A stretch of DNA of 64,000 nt from Clostridia bacterium (lineage in GTDB: Bacteria; Bacillota; Clostridia; Oscillospirales; CAG-272), in contig JAGASL010000061.1 of NCBI GenBank assembly GCA_017621755.1, positions 73,705-137,704 on the forward strand. The letters run 5' to 3'. The position numbers were made by a program, and so were the translations under genes. Under the pieces are notes generated by a model. It saw only the letters and a program-made list of their open reading frames with translations. It was not told the origin of the DNA and did no database searches. This document shows, piece by piece, positions 25,495 to 34,192 of this stretch. Every line of letters starts with the position of its first letter. Position 1 is the stretch's first letter.

Positions 25495-26325
25495 ATGGGC
25501 GTTGTGATAGGAATTGACGTGGGTGGCAGCACCACTAAGATCGTAGGCTTTCGTAAGGAGGGCGCTTCTCGCCGGCTGATAGACCCGCTGTTTGTCAAGG
25601 CCACCGACCCGATGACCTCGATCTACGGCGCCTTTGGAAAGTTTACCGACCTGAACGGCTTAGCCCTTTCAGACATCGAGCAGGTGCTAATGACGGGGGT
25701 AGGCTCCTCTTACCTTTCCCGCCCGATCTACGAGCTGCCCTGTGGCACGGTGCCGGAATTTAAGAGCATTGGGCTTGGTGGGCTTTACCTTTCCGGCCTT
25801 TCTGAAGCCATGGTGGTCAGCATGGGCACCGGCACCGCCATCGTACACGCTAAGGAGGGCCAGGATGCCGATTATCTTGGCGGCACGGGCGTTGGCGGCG
25901 GTACGCTGATCGGCCTTTCCAAAAAGATGCTGGGCATTGAGGAGATCTCGCACCTGGCTGATTTAGCCAAGGATGGTGACCTTTCCAGCATTGACCTGCG
26001 CATTGGCGATATTACCAAAAAGGACACCTCGGTAGGGCTTTCGGACATTCTGACCGCCTCAAACTTCGGCAAGCTTTCCGATATTGCCACCCCGGCTGAC
26101 GTGGCGCTGGGCATTCTGAACATGGTGTTTGAAACGGTGGGCATGCTGGCGCTATTTGCGGCACGCTCGCGCGGGGTAAAGGACATTGTGCTGACCGGCA
26201 ATCTGACCGGGGTGCCCTATGCCAAGACGGTTTTTGCCTCGCTTTCCTCGCTGTTTGACGTAAACTTTATGATCCCTGAAAACGCGCAGTATGCCACCGT
26301 GATCGGCACGGCGCTGTGCGGCTGA
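25495..26325 (+). CDS. coaW: Type II pantothenate kinase
   Basis: 276 residues with a CAGGAGGGC ribosome site. An ASKHA-fold kinase: phosphate-1 loop IDVGGSTTK near residue 6, SMGTGTA (phosphate-2 region) near 105, GGTGVGGGTLIGL with Gly-rich loop near 120, and the late VLTGNLTG adenosine segment. These match eukaryotic-like and Staphylococcus/Clostridia CoaW proteins. It phosphorylates pantothenate, the first step of coenzyme A synthesis. First gene of a probable three-gene unit with the MGMT-like and CBS genes. Confidence 0.92.
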   Translation: MGVVIGIDVGGSTTKIVGFRKEGASRRLIDPLFVKATDPMTSIYGAFGKFTDLNGLALSDIEQVLMTGVGSSYLSRPIYELPCGTVPEFKSIGLGGLYLSGLSEAMVVSMGTGTAIVHAKEGQDADYLGGTGVGGGTLIGLSKKMLGIEEISHLADLAKDGDLSSIDLRIGDITKKDTSVGLSDILTASNFGKLSDIATPADVALGILNMVFETVGMLALFAARSRGVKDIVLTGNLTGVPYAKTVFASLSSLFDVNFMIPENAQYATVIGTALCG

Positions 26326-26339
26326 TGCAGGACGCTTTT

Positions 26340-26657
26340 ATGAATACCTTTGAAAGGATCTACGCCGCCGTAAAGACCATCCCCCGTGGATACGTGATGA
26401 CCTACGGCGGCGTTGCCGCGCTGGCAGGCAACCCGCGCATGGCACGCGTGGTGGGCTATGCCCTGCACCAAAACCCCGCGCCGGGGGTCATTCCCTGCCA
26501 CCGGGTGGTCAACCGCGAGGGGCGGCTGGCGCCTGCCTTTGCCTTTGGCGGCGAGGAGGTGCAGCGCGCCCTGCTGGAAACCGAGGGAGTTCCCTTTCTG
26601 CCTGACGGGCGCGTAGACCTTTCCCGCGCTCGCTTCATTCCACCAACAAAGGAGTAA
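26340..26657 (+). CDS. MGMT-family protein (O6-alkylguanine alkyltransferase C-terminal domain)
   Basis: 105 residues from ATG 26340 with CAGGA 8 nt upstream; ATG 26325, overlapping the coaW stop, is an alternative. It is only the DNA-binding/active-site domain: IPRGYVMTYGGVAALAG is the wing-helix part, and IPCHRVVN contains the alkyl-accepting Cys. Presence of Cys rather than Trp at this site argues for a real alkyltransferase rather than an alkyltransferase-like protein, though the N-terminal domain of Ogt/Ada is missing. It would repair alkylated guanine. Confidence 0.88.
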   Translation: MNTFERIYAAVKTIPRGYVMTYGGVAALAGNPRMARVVGYALHQNPAPGVIPCHRVVNREGRLAPAFAFGGEEVQRALLETEGVPFLPDGRVDLSRARFIPPTKE

Positions 26658-26660
26658 CGA

Positions 26661-27089
26661 ATGGAAAGCATTATGCGTTTCATCACCCCCAAGAGCAAAA
26701 CCGCCTATATTGATGATAAGAGCAGCGTTCGCCAGGCGCTGGAAAAGATGCGGCACCACGGCTACAACGCCCTGCCGGTGATCGACGATGGCGGCGTATA
26801 CGTGGGCACCCTGACCGAGGGCGATTTTCTTTGGCACCTGGTCAATTCCCGCAAGCCTGACCTGCGCGACCAAGAGGAAACACCGGTGCACACCCTGATC
26901 CGCACCGAATGGAACCCAGCCGTGCGTGCCGATGCGACCATGGCAGACCTGTTAGAGCACGTAGAAGAGCGAAATTTTGCCCCGGTGGTGGATGACCGCG
27001 GTTGCTTTATTGGCCTGATCACCCGAAAGGCCGTGCTCTCTTATTTTGCCAAGCTGCATGCCGAACGCGACACACGGGTGGCGCTATAA
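26661..27089 (+). CDS. CBS-domain pair protein
   Basis: 142 residues, essentially two CBS motifs: MRFITPKSKTAYIDDKSSVRQALEKMRHHGYNALPVIDDGGVYVG is the first (each part under test for adenosine-nucleotide binding), and ADATMADLLEHVEERNFAPVVDDRGCFIGLITRK the second. No catalytic domain is attached. Small CBS proteins sense adenine nucleotides or S-adenosylmethionine and regulate partners; the partner is unknown. Three nucleotides separate it from the MGMT-like gene. Confidence 0.9.
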   Translation: MESIMRFITPKSKTAYIDDKSSVRQALEKMRHHGYNALPVIDDGGVYVGTLTEGDFLWHLVNSRKPDLRDQEETPVHTLIRTEWNPAVRADATMADLLEHVEERNFAPVVDDRGCFIGLITRKAVLSYFAKLHAERDTRVAL

Positions 27090-27093
27090 TACG

Positions 27094-27132
27094 AAAAAAG
27101 AACCGAAACGCATCGCGTTTCGGTTCTTTTTT
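27094..27132. terminator. Bidirectional terminator between convergent genes
   Basis: 18-bp stem with A-run on the left and T-run on the right, loop ATC, between the CBS gene (plus) and the activase gene (minus). Confidence 0.9.
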
Positions 27133-28018
27133 ATACATGCAGGCCGTAGGCGCGCAGGCATGCCTCGGCCGCGGCAATGGCCTCGGCGGTGGGCAGCGTG
27201 GGTGGCAGGGTATGCGCCAGGCCCAGCGCGGTATACTTAGAGCCGGCATAATTGTGGTAGGGCAGCACGCGCACACGGCGCACCTGCTTCATGGGGGAAA
27301 GCAGCTTGGCCATTTTTTCGATCTCGCCATCGTTATACCCCGGCACATAGGGAATGCGGATCTCGATCGTTTTCCCACAGGCATCGAGGTAGGCCAGATT
27401 CTCTAAGATCTGCTTGTTTGATCGACCGGTACAGGCCTGGTGCACCTCTTCGTCCACCGCCTTTAGGTCATAGAGGAAAATATCGGTATACGGCATGACC
27501 TGATCAAGCGCCGCGCGCGGCACAAAGCCGCAGGTGTCCACCGCGGTGTGAATATCGGCCGCCTTCAATTCCCTGAGCAGGGCGGCACAAAAATCCGCTT
27601 GACAAAGGCACTCGCCGCCCGAAAGGGTGACACCGCCGCCCGAGGAGCGGTAAAAATCAATATCCTCTAACAGGGTGGGCAGCAGGGCGGCAACCGTCAT
27701 ACGCCGGCCAAAGAATGCAAGCGCATTGCCAAGGCAAGAATCCTCGCACGCGCCGCAGGCGGTGCATGCCTCTTTTTCATAGTGGTGAAGCCCCTTTTCT
27801 ATGCGGTGTGCCCCGCTCTTGCAGGCGGCCACGCATTCACCGCAGGAAAGGCACTTGTGCGCGTAATAGGCCAGCTGTGGCGTGGCGGCAAGCCCCTCGG
27901 GGTTATGGCACCAGGTGCAGCGCAGCGGGCAGCCCTTGAAAAAGACGGTGGTGCGAATACCGTCGCCGTCATGGACAGCGAAGCGCTTGACCGAAAATAT
28001 AGTTGCTGTTTGCTTCAT
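27131..28018 (-). CDS. Glycyl radical enzyme activating protein (radical SAM)
   Basis: 295 residues from ATG 28018, chosen because it overlaps the stop of the glycyl radical enzyme gene (ATGA) and begins the family's N-terminal strand (MKQTATIFSVKRFAVHDGDG). CPLRCTWC supplies the radical SAM cluster. Two further ferredoxin-like sets, CLSCGECVAAC and CTACGACEDSC, bind auxiliary 4Fe-4S clusters, as in the activases of 4-hydroxyphenylacetate decarboxylase and glycerol dehydratase and unlike PflA. It abstracts hydrogen from the C-terminal glycine of the neighbouring enzyme. Confidence 0.93.
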   Translation of the reverse strand: MKQTATIFSVKRFAVHDGDGIRTTVFFKGCPLRCTWCHNPEGLAATPQLAYYAHKCLSCGECVAACKSGAHRIEKGLHHYEKEACTACGACEDSCLGNALAFFGRRMTVAALLPTLLEDIDFYRSSGGGVTLSGGECLCQADFCAALLRELKAADIHTAVDTCGFVPRAALDQVMPYTDIFLYDLKAVDEEVHQACTGRSNKQILENLAYLDACGKTIEIRIPYVPGYNDGEIEKMAKLLSPMKQVRRVRVLPYHNYAGSKYTALGLAHTLPPTLPTAEAIAAAEACLRAYGLHV

Positions 28019-30285
28019 GACGCAATTCCCTCTGCCCGTTTGATATAGGCATCCTGCTCTCGCTTCTCTAAATTGTTCCAAAGTACGTTCCAGCCGCACA
28101 CGCGAACCTGCAGGGTTTGATACTTTTCCGGGTGTGCCTGGGCATCTCGCAGCATATCGACCGAGAAAACATTGAAATGAATCGAAGCGCCGCCGCGGTC
28201 ATGGTAGGTACGAAGGATGCCATACAGCACATCCACGCCGCCCTCCCCCTGCAACGCGCTGGGGTGTAGCATACAATCAAGGCATGCACCCGAATCGGCC
28301 AGCGACAGATCAAGCGAAGTGGCCGAACGGATCAAGGCGGTAACACCGGCGTTGTCAGCACCGTTGGAGGGGGAGGCATTTTTTGAGGTCTCCTCTCCTG
28401 CGCGGCGGCCGTCCGGCGTTGCTTCGGTAACATCCCCCATGGCGAGATAGGCACGGGCAGAATGCAATTCATATTCAATATTGCCGCCGTGGCAATTCTT
28501 TCTGCCGGCGAAGCAGGATGAAAAGAACCGATGCAGTGCACAGGCATACGCATCTGCCATGCTGTCCCCCCTTCCATATTTGTGGCGGCAAGCCTGCGCG
28601 CGCAAACGAAGCTGCTCGTATCCCTCCCAATTCCGGTCGAGCGCCTCCTTCAGGGTGGCAAGCGTGGTCACACCCGTCTCAAATACCAATTCGTAAACAG
28701 CCATCAACGCATCAACTGCGCTGCCAAATCCGCTAAACCACATGTCGGTCACATTATGAACCCCGCCGTCCATGGCATCGGTCAAGCTCTCAACACAGCG
28801 CGAAACCGTACCGGAATACAGCAAGCATGGGTTGACCTCGTGCACGTGCCGCTCAAGCCTCTCTACCCAGACCATCGTTTTGTCGATCACACAGGCAAGC
28901 TGGGCACGGTAGGCGTTATAAAACTGCGCAAAATCGGCAAAGGAGATCACATCCCCCGTCTCACAGCCGAGAAGGTGACCAGTCCGCGGGTCACGCCCAT
29001 TGTGAAATACCAGCACAATCGGCTTTAGCGCGTTGATCATGTTATACGAAATTGGAATACTGTCGGCTTTAACGGCATATTCATAGCAGCCCTTGATGAC
29101 AGCCTCACACGCCTCCTCATAGGTCGCGCCGCCGTGCATCAAAGCCTTTATAATGACCTCCTCATTGCAAAAGACAATCGAATTCAAGCCGCCCTTGATC
29201 ATCGTGAGCACCCGATCGAGAAAGTCGCGCGGCGTGCTTTTTCCAACCTTGATCTGAATTTTAGGATTGTAAAGCCCCAGCGCGTCGTAGATCTGCAGAA
29301 TGAGGTGTGAAAGCTCGTTGACCTTGGTACGGCCGTCCGCACCCGTGCCGCCAAGATAAAAGGGCTGGCCCCAATAATTGCCCATCGCGGAAAACTGCAT
29401 CAAAAAATAGGAAAGGAAGGCCGTCAGCTGCTCCCTTGTAAAGAGGCCACTTTCCAGATCACGCACAAAAAACGGGTACAGCGTACCGTCCAGCCCATAG
29501 CCAAGAGAGCGCACCTGATAGTGACCGATACATTCCGAGATCATAAAGTAGAGGTAGATCAGCTGTAGCATATCCAGGGTGGTCTGCGGCGGCCCGGCCA
29601 ACAAATGGGCCAGTGATTCAGCAATGAAGGGGGCCTTGGCAAACTGCTTGGTCTGTGCGTAACGGTAAAGCCGCTCGATCAGTCGCAGCACGGCCTTGTA
29701 TTCGATGCAGGTCGCGGTGTAAAACGCCTGCTGCCTTTTGCTTATCTGACCGCTTGCCTGCAGGCGTCCATAGGCACGCTCCAGCCGGGCAAGCAACCCG
29801 GGAAAACCGAGCGCAGCAAGCGAATCCCAATCTGGCACCGCGTGGTCAAAATCCAACCGGATCCACCCAAGGCCGGCCTCCTCCAATTCGGTATCGTACT
29901 GGTTGCCAAGCTCGACCGCCACCGATTCGCGGATGTCGCGGTACCAGGGGTCTACCGTATAGGGGTCGATCAACCGCCCCCAGGAATAAAGACCAATGAA
30001 ATAATCATGCTCGTTGATATCGATACGGGTATGGTCCAGCACGTATTCGACCATGCGCGCCTTGATGATGGGGTGCCCCTCTCCCTGCATAGAAGCGGCA
30101 AGCGAGGCAAGACCCGCCTTGATCTCTTCATCCGCCATGCCGGTAGCGGCATCATACGCATAGCCGTGGTAGGCCATGCGGTTCATCGAATCAAAGGCCT
30201 CGTCGGTCTTATGGTATTTGTTTTCTATCGTTTTTCGATCCTCCTCCGGCAGGTAGGGGAATACGAGCGCAGCTGTGTCAGCCAT
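28015..30285 (-). CDS. Glycyl radical enzyme of unassigned substrate
   Basis: 756 residues from ATG 30285 (AAGGAGAAAGACG site). The C-terminal RVCGWNVLWNNL motif holds the radical glycine at residue ~731. The catalytic Cys is in IKGCYEY at residue ~400, with the paired Glu two residues on. The tyrosine between Cys and Glu, and the Cys before the radical Gly, are not those I know from PFL, glycerol/propanediol dehydratase, CutC or hydroxyproline dehydratase, so the substrate is open; a dehydratase is the best guess from the G-C-x-E arrangement. It forms a coupled pair with the activase, and an AraC regulator is divergent. Confidence 0.93.
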   Translation of the reverse strand: MADTAALVFPYLPEEDRKTIENKYHKTDEAFDSMNRMAYHGYAYDAATGMADEEIKAGLASLAASMQGEGHPIIKARMVEYVLDHTRIDINEHDYFIGLYSWGRLIDPYTVDPWYRDIRESVAVELGNQYDTELEEAGLGWIRLDFDHAVPDWDSLAALGFPGLLARLERAYGRLQASGQISKRQQAFYTATCIEYKAVLRLIERLYRYAQTKQFAKAPFIAESLAHLLAGPPQTTLDMLQLIYLYFMISECIGHYQVRSLGYGLDGTLYPFFVRDLESGLFTREQLTAFLSYFLMQFSAMGNYWGQPFYLGGTGADGRTKVNELSHLILQIYDALGLYNPKIQIKVGKSTPRDFLDRVLTMIKGGLNSIVFCNEEVIIKALMHGGATYEEACEAVIKGCYEYAVKADSIPISYNMINALKPIVLVFHNGRDPRTGHLLGCETGDVISFADFAQFYNAYRAQLACVIDKTMVWVERLERHVHEVNPCLLYSGTVSRCVESLTDAMDGGVHNVTDMWFSGFGSAVDALMAVYELVFETGVTTLATLKEALDRNWEGYEQLRLRAQACRHKYGRGDSMADAYACALHRFFSSCFAGRKNCHGGNIEYELHSARAYLAMGDVTEATPDGRRAGEETSKNASPSNGADNAGVTALIRSATSLDLSLADSGACLDCMLHPSALQGEGGVDVLYGILRTYHDRGGASIHFNVFSVDMLRDAQAHPEKYQTLQVRVCGWNVLWNNLEKREQDAYIKRAEGIAS

Positions 30286-30316
30286 CGTCTTTCTCCTTGT
30301 ATATCTGATTGTTTTT

Positions 30317-30345
30317 AGTATAGCATGCTTTTTAGGACACCGCAA
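30317..30345 (-). promoter_or_regulatory. Promoter of the glycyl radical enzyme operon
   Basis: Minus strand TTGCGG (30340-30345) and TATACT (30317-30322), 17-bp spacer; the imperfect -35 suits activator control. Confidence 0.6.
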
Positions 30346-30385
30346 TGGAGGAAGTGAAAAGAACTGGATTTTTCGATCATTTTTG

Positions 30386-30414
30386 TTGACAAGTACTCCA
30401 TCCTTCGGTATAAT
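30386..30414 (+). promoter_or_regulatory. Consensus promoter of the AraC regulator gene
   Basis: TTGACA (30386-30391) and TATAAT (30409-30414) with a 17-bp spacer: a full-consensus promoter, unusual for a regulator. Confidence 0.8.
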
Positions 30415-30432
30415 AGCAATAGGAGGTGCAGC

Positions 30433-31194
30433 ATGGAAAGCGGATTGACGATTACCAGTATTCATACGGTGTTCGAGGGGGAATTTAACCCCGGGCAGCT
30501 ACAAAACCACGGGCGCCGGTGCGACGCCTTTGTTTACTATTACTATGGCGAAGCCGACTACTGCTTTGCGCAGCACACCATGCGCGTAGGTGACCAAGGC
30601 ATGTTTTACCTGGCCAAGGGGAGTGACTATACGATCAACGTGCACAAAAGGACAAAATTCATCTGCATTGACTTTGATTTTGACAAGGGCGAAATTTCGC
30701 CCAGCGGCTGTTTGTTCAAGGATATTTCACCCACGGTGAGCCATGATTTTTCAAAATTCTTTCACCTATGGCTGCAAAAAAGCCCCTATGGGCTGCCAAA
30801 GGCCTACAGCATTCTCTACCGTATTTATTACGAGGCACTAAAGGCCGAGCATAAGCAGTACGCTAAGCGCAACCAGACCTTTGCCACAATAACGGCCTAC
30901 GTTCTGGAGCATTATACCGACCCCGCCCTTTCCGTGGCCGATATGGCCGCTCACGCCGGCATCTCAGAGGTTCATTTGCGCCGCCTTTTTCGGGCAGGGG
31001 GAAACGGCACGCCCATTGCCTACCTGCATTGGGTACGGTTAGAAAAGGCAAAAAATATGCTGCGCTCCTCGAACTATAGCATTGCCGAGATCGCGCAGGC
31101 AGTGGGGTATGAGGACCCCTACTACTTCAGCCGTCTGTTTCGGGAAAAGATCGGCATTACCCCCTCTCAGCATCGAAAGGGAAATGAAATATAA
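30433..31194 (+). CDS. AraC-family regulator beside the glycyl radical enzyme operon
   Basis: 253 residues with an AGGAGG ribosome site. N-terminal cupin-like sensor domain (to about residue 150; YYYYGEADYCF, GDQGMFYLAKG) and a C-terminal double HTH (SVADMAAHAGISEVHLRRLF and SIAEIAQAVGYEDPYYFSRLF). It lies 147 nt from the divergent glycyl radical enzyme gene and probably controls it in response to its substrate, by inference from position. Confidence 0.9.
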   Translation: MESGLTITSIHTVFEGEFNPGQLQNHGRRCDAFVYYYYGEADYCFAQHTMRVGDQGMFYLAKGSDYTINVHKRTKFICIDFDFDKGEISPSGCLFKDISPTVSHDFSKFFHLWLQKSPYGLPKAYSILYRIYYEALKAEHKQYAKRNQTFATITAYVLEHYTDPALSVADMAAHAGISEVHLRRLFRAGGNGTPIAYLHWVRLEKAKNMLRSSNYSIAEIAQAVGYEDPYYFSRLFREKIGITPSQHRKGNEI

Positions 31195-31198
31195 AAGA

Positions 31199-31242
31199 GA
31201 GGCCTGGCGCGATACTCTTAAAAGAGTATCGCGCCAGGCCTC
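31199..31242. terminator. Bidirectional terminator
   Basis: A 21-bp perfect stem (31199-31219 with 31222-31242) and loop AA between the convergent AraC and isomerase genes; T-rich on the minus-strand exit. Confidence 0.85.
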
Positions 31243-31245
31243 ATC

Positions 31246-32157
31246 TTATTCTTCAAAGCAATGGTAAGAGGTGAGGATATGCTCACCGATGCCGTAGAGT
31301 AGCTCCTCTGCCTTTTGCCGTAGGGCAAGCGGCGGCAAAAGCAAACGGGTATCCTGCGAAAAGGGTTGCCGTTTACCAATGGCAGAAAACATACTACAGG
31401 CCTCAAAGGTAAAGTAGCCCGTGTAGCCGATATCCAATAGCCCATGCATGAGCGAATCCAGATTCAGGCTGCCCATATAGGGGGCCATGTGCTGGTCAGC
31501 ATTGCCAAAATTGTCCTGCACGTGCAGGGCATAGACGTGCTTGCCAAGCAGGCGCAGCGCCTCGTCCTGCGGCGTTTTTTGCATATTACCATGCCCTGCA
31601 TCCCAGCAGGCATGCAAAAGCGGGTGATCGATATAATCGATCAGCTCTACAAGATCCTGCACGTTATCTACCCAATAATAATTAGGCAGACACATGATAT
31701 CAAAATTCTCAGATAAGATCGCAATCCCCTGCTCCTCTGCTGTGTGCAGAACATCCAGGTAGAAGCTCTTATTTTGCGCAAAGGTCTCTGCCTTTGTCAG
31801 CCCCTTGCTATAGCCGGAATGAACGACCAGATTGGGGATACCCAACGCGGCACATACCTCGATGCTACGCTTGGTAGCCGCAATCAGCCGCTCGCGCTCC
31901 TTACCCGGTACGATAGGCGTGCCAAAGCCCATTGGCGCGTGCGCTTGAACAAACTGCAGCCCCAGTCGCTCGGCCTCCTGCAAAACGCCGTCAACATACC
32001 TCTGCCAATCGCCGACAAAAGCGCCGCCGCTTACGGCATAGTCCATGCCAAAGTTGTAATCCACATAGCGAAAGCCTGCCGCGCGGATATACCGCATGGC
32101 CTCTGTTTGTGAGGACGTATAGGCGCTGAAATCAGCTGTTGTCGTTGCAAGGCGCAT
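31246..32157 (-). CDS. Sugar phosphate isomerase/epimerase-like TIM-barrel protein
   Basis: 303 residues; ribosome site GGGAG. Xylose-isomerase-like barrel with YVDYNFGMDYAVSGG, the VVHSGYS strand, ILSENFDIM, DAGHGNM and HVQDNFGNADQHMAPY metal-binding segments. It resembles the protein at 140-1045. It follows the ABC exporter gene by 12 nt and is probably translated from the same message, an odd pairing. Substrate unknown. Confidence 0.85.
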   Translation of the reverse strand: MRLATTTADFSAYTSSQTEAMRYIRAAGFRYVDYNFGMDYAVSGGAFVGDWQRYVDGVLQEAERLGLQFVQAHAPMGFGTPIVPGKERERLIAATKRSIEVCAALGIPNLVVHSGYSKGLTKAETFAQNKSFYLDVLHTAEEQGIAILSENFDIMCLPNYYWVDNVQDLVELIDYIDHPLLHACWDAGHGNMQKTPQDEALRLLGKHVYALHVQDNFGNADQHMAPYMGSLNLDSLMHGLLDIGYTGYFTFEACSMFSAIGKRQPFSQDTRLLLPPLALRQKAEELLYGIGEHILTSYHCFEE

Positions 32158-32169
32158 TCTTTTTCTCCC

Positions 32170-34008
32170 TTACTGTGCTGTTTGCATATGATAAAATTCA
32201 CCACGGGCGGCCATCAGCTCCTCATAAGAGCCGATCTCTACGCACACGCCCCCTTTGATAACGGCAATACGATCGGCATCGCGAATAGTAGAGAGTCGAT
32301 GCGCCACGATAAAGGTAGTACGGTTTTTAGTTAGGTTGTTGATGGCGTGCTGAATCTCCTTTTCTGAGATACTGTCCAGTGCCGAGGTGGCCTCATCCAA
32401 GATGATAACGTCTGGATCTCGAATAATAGCGCGCGCGATCGAAAGACGCTGCCGTTGGCCACCGGAAAGATTGGCGCCGTGCTCCTCCAGCATGGTATCT
32501 ACCCCACGCGGAAGGGTGCTGATAAAGCTTGTCAGCCGCGCTGCCTCCAGCGCGCGGGCGATCAGCTCGTCGGTCACGTTTTTGATGCCGTAGGTAATGT
32601 TTTCACGGATCGTGCCGGTAAACAGCACGCTGTTTTGGGGCACGATGGCAATATGCTTGCGGTAGCTGTGCAGGTCGATCTCCTTAATATCCTGCCCATC
32701 GATCAGTACCTGCCCCTCTTGCGCCAGATTAAAGCCGATGACCAGGTTCAAAATAGTGGATTTGCCAGAGCCGCTTTCGCCCACGATGGCAATGGTCTCG
32801 CCCTCTCTTACGTGCAGGTCAAGCCCGCGCAGCAGGGGCTGGTCATCCTCGTAATGAAAGTGCACACCGCGAAACTCATATTCCCCGCGCAGCGAGGTCA
32901 TTTTGGCCTTACCGGTGTTATCCTCGATATCGGTATTGCCAAGGATCTCGCCGATCGAGCGCACCGATTCTAACCCCTTGGTAATAATGGGCAGCATGCC
33001 GATCAAGGCGGATACCTGCCCGGTCAGCGAGGAGAAATAGGACTGGTAGAGCGAAATGTCGCCCACCTGGATCGCCCCTTGCCAGGCCATATACGAGGAA
33101 AAGACCAGGCACACCAGCTGAAAGATGTTAAACACCACCCACGAGCAGGAGCCGAAGAGTGCCTGCACCATATCCAGGCGGAAGCCGGTGTTGGCTACCT
33201 CGTTCAGGCGGGCGGTCATTTTTTTGATCTCGCGGTTTTCCAGCGCGTGAGCACGGGTGATCTGCGTCATCTCTACCATATCCATCAGGCCGGCAGAGGC
33301 TGTCTCCATATTCTGTCTGTATTCACTGTTGCGGCGGCTGATACCGTTGCGGAACAGGCGAACCGTGGCCACCGCGGTGGGAATACAGAGCATAAAAAAG
33401 ACAAACATCGTGGGCTGAGTGGTGATCACCACAGTCAAAGCGGTGATCATATTGATCAGCACACCGGGAATGTTAGAAAAGATCTGATCAGAGAGCGATT
33501 GCACCGTTTCTACGTCACGCATGAGCTTTGATTGAATGCGGCCGCTCTGCATCTCCTTATGAAAGGTAATGGAAAGCTGCTGCAGCTTGCGCACCATGGC
33601 GCCACGCAGGCCGGCCTCTACCCGCCGCACCACCATGCTGTGGTAGCGAACGTAAAGCATATGCGTGGGAATATTCAGCAATAGCAAGAGCACCATAACG
33701 CCAATATTCATCAGCAGATGGGGCACCACCATATCACCGGTCTCATACGCCACCACGTTGATGATATTGGAGGTAACGATCGGAAGGGCCAGCACCGGGC
33801 TAGTCTTTAAGAAATAAAAGAACATCGAGATCAGCAGCTCGCGCCAGAAGCGGCGATAGATGCGAAACAGGATGTGAATCGGGCGCGTATCGCTGCTCAG
33901 GTAAGAGTCGATAAAGCTTTGCTCAAGCCCAATCACCTCTTCATCGGTAAACACCTGTGCCCGCGGTGCGGGGGTGTGCTTTTTTTGTTCGTTTATTACC
34001 TTCGCCAT
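32170..34008 (-). CDS. ABC exporter, fused permease and ATPase
   Basis: 612 residues from ATG 34008, chosen for its GGAGG site 8 nt upstream and its placement 30 nt after a consensus -10 box. Six transmembrane helices occupy about residues 60-340 (type IV exporter fold; LRGAMVRKLQQLSITFHKEMQSG is the usual coupling region). The ATPase has Walker A GESGSGKST, LSGGQRQRLSIARA, DEATSALD and the switch HRLST. Half-transporters like this form homo- or heterodimers that export lipids, peptides or drugs. No partner gene is adjacent, so a homodimer is likely. Confidence 0.93.
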   Translation of the reverse strand: MAKVINEQKKHTPAPRAQVFTDEEVIGLEQSFIDSYLSSDTRPIHILFRIYRRFWRELLISMFFYFLKTSPVLALPIVTSNIINVVAYETGDMVVPHLLMNIGVMVLLLLLNIPTHMLYVRYHSMVVRRVEAGLRGAMVRKLQQLSITFHKEMQSGRIQSKLMRDVETVQSLSDQIFSNIPGVLINMITALTVVITTQPTMFVFFMLCIPTAVATVRLFRNGISRRNSEYRQNMETASAGLMDMVEMTQITRAHALENREIKKMTARLNEVANTGFRLDMVQALFGSCSWVVFNIFQLVCLVFSSYMAWQGAIQVGDISLYQSYFSSLTGQVSALIGMLPIITKGLESVRSIGEILGNTDIEDNTGKAKMTSLRGEYEFRGVHFHYEDDQPLLRGLDLHVREGETIAIVGESGSGKSTILNLVIGFNLAQEGQVLIDGQDIKEIDLHSYRKHIAIVPQNSVLFTGTIRENITYGIKNVTDELIARALEAARLTSFISTLPRGVDTMLEEHGANLSGGQRQRLSIARAIIRDPDVIILDEATSALDSISEKEIQHAINNLTKNRTTFIVAHRLSTIRDADRIAVIKGGVCVEIGSYEELMAARGEFYHMQTAQ

Positions 34009-34039
34009 GGCAAAAATCCTCCCTTCCTGCCTTGCGCCT

Positions 34040-34068
34040 ATATTATCACAGCCGGCCGGTAAAGTCAA
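34040..34068 (-). promoter_or_regulatory. Promoter of the ABC exporter
   Basis: Minus strand TTGACT (34063-34068) and TAATAT (34040-34045), 17-bp spacer. Confidence 0.75.
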
Positions 34069-34134
34069 GCGTTTTTTCCATTTTTTCGCAAAGAAAAAAC
34101 GGCATATTTTTTGCGCAAAAAGTTGCGAAAGGAA

Positions 34135-34163
34135 TTGACTTTTTTGCCCCAAGGCCTTATAAT
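34135..34163 (+). promoter_or_regulatory. Promoter of the EIIC-like gene
   Basis: TTGACT (34135-34140) and TATAAT (34158-34163), 17-bp spacer. Confidence 0.8.
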
Positions 34164-34192
34164 GATAAAAAACAAAAAAGGGGGAAAACACC

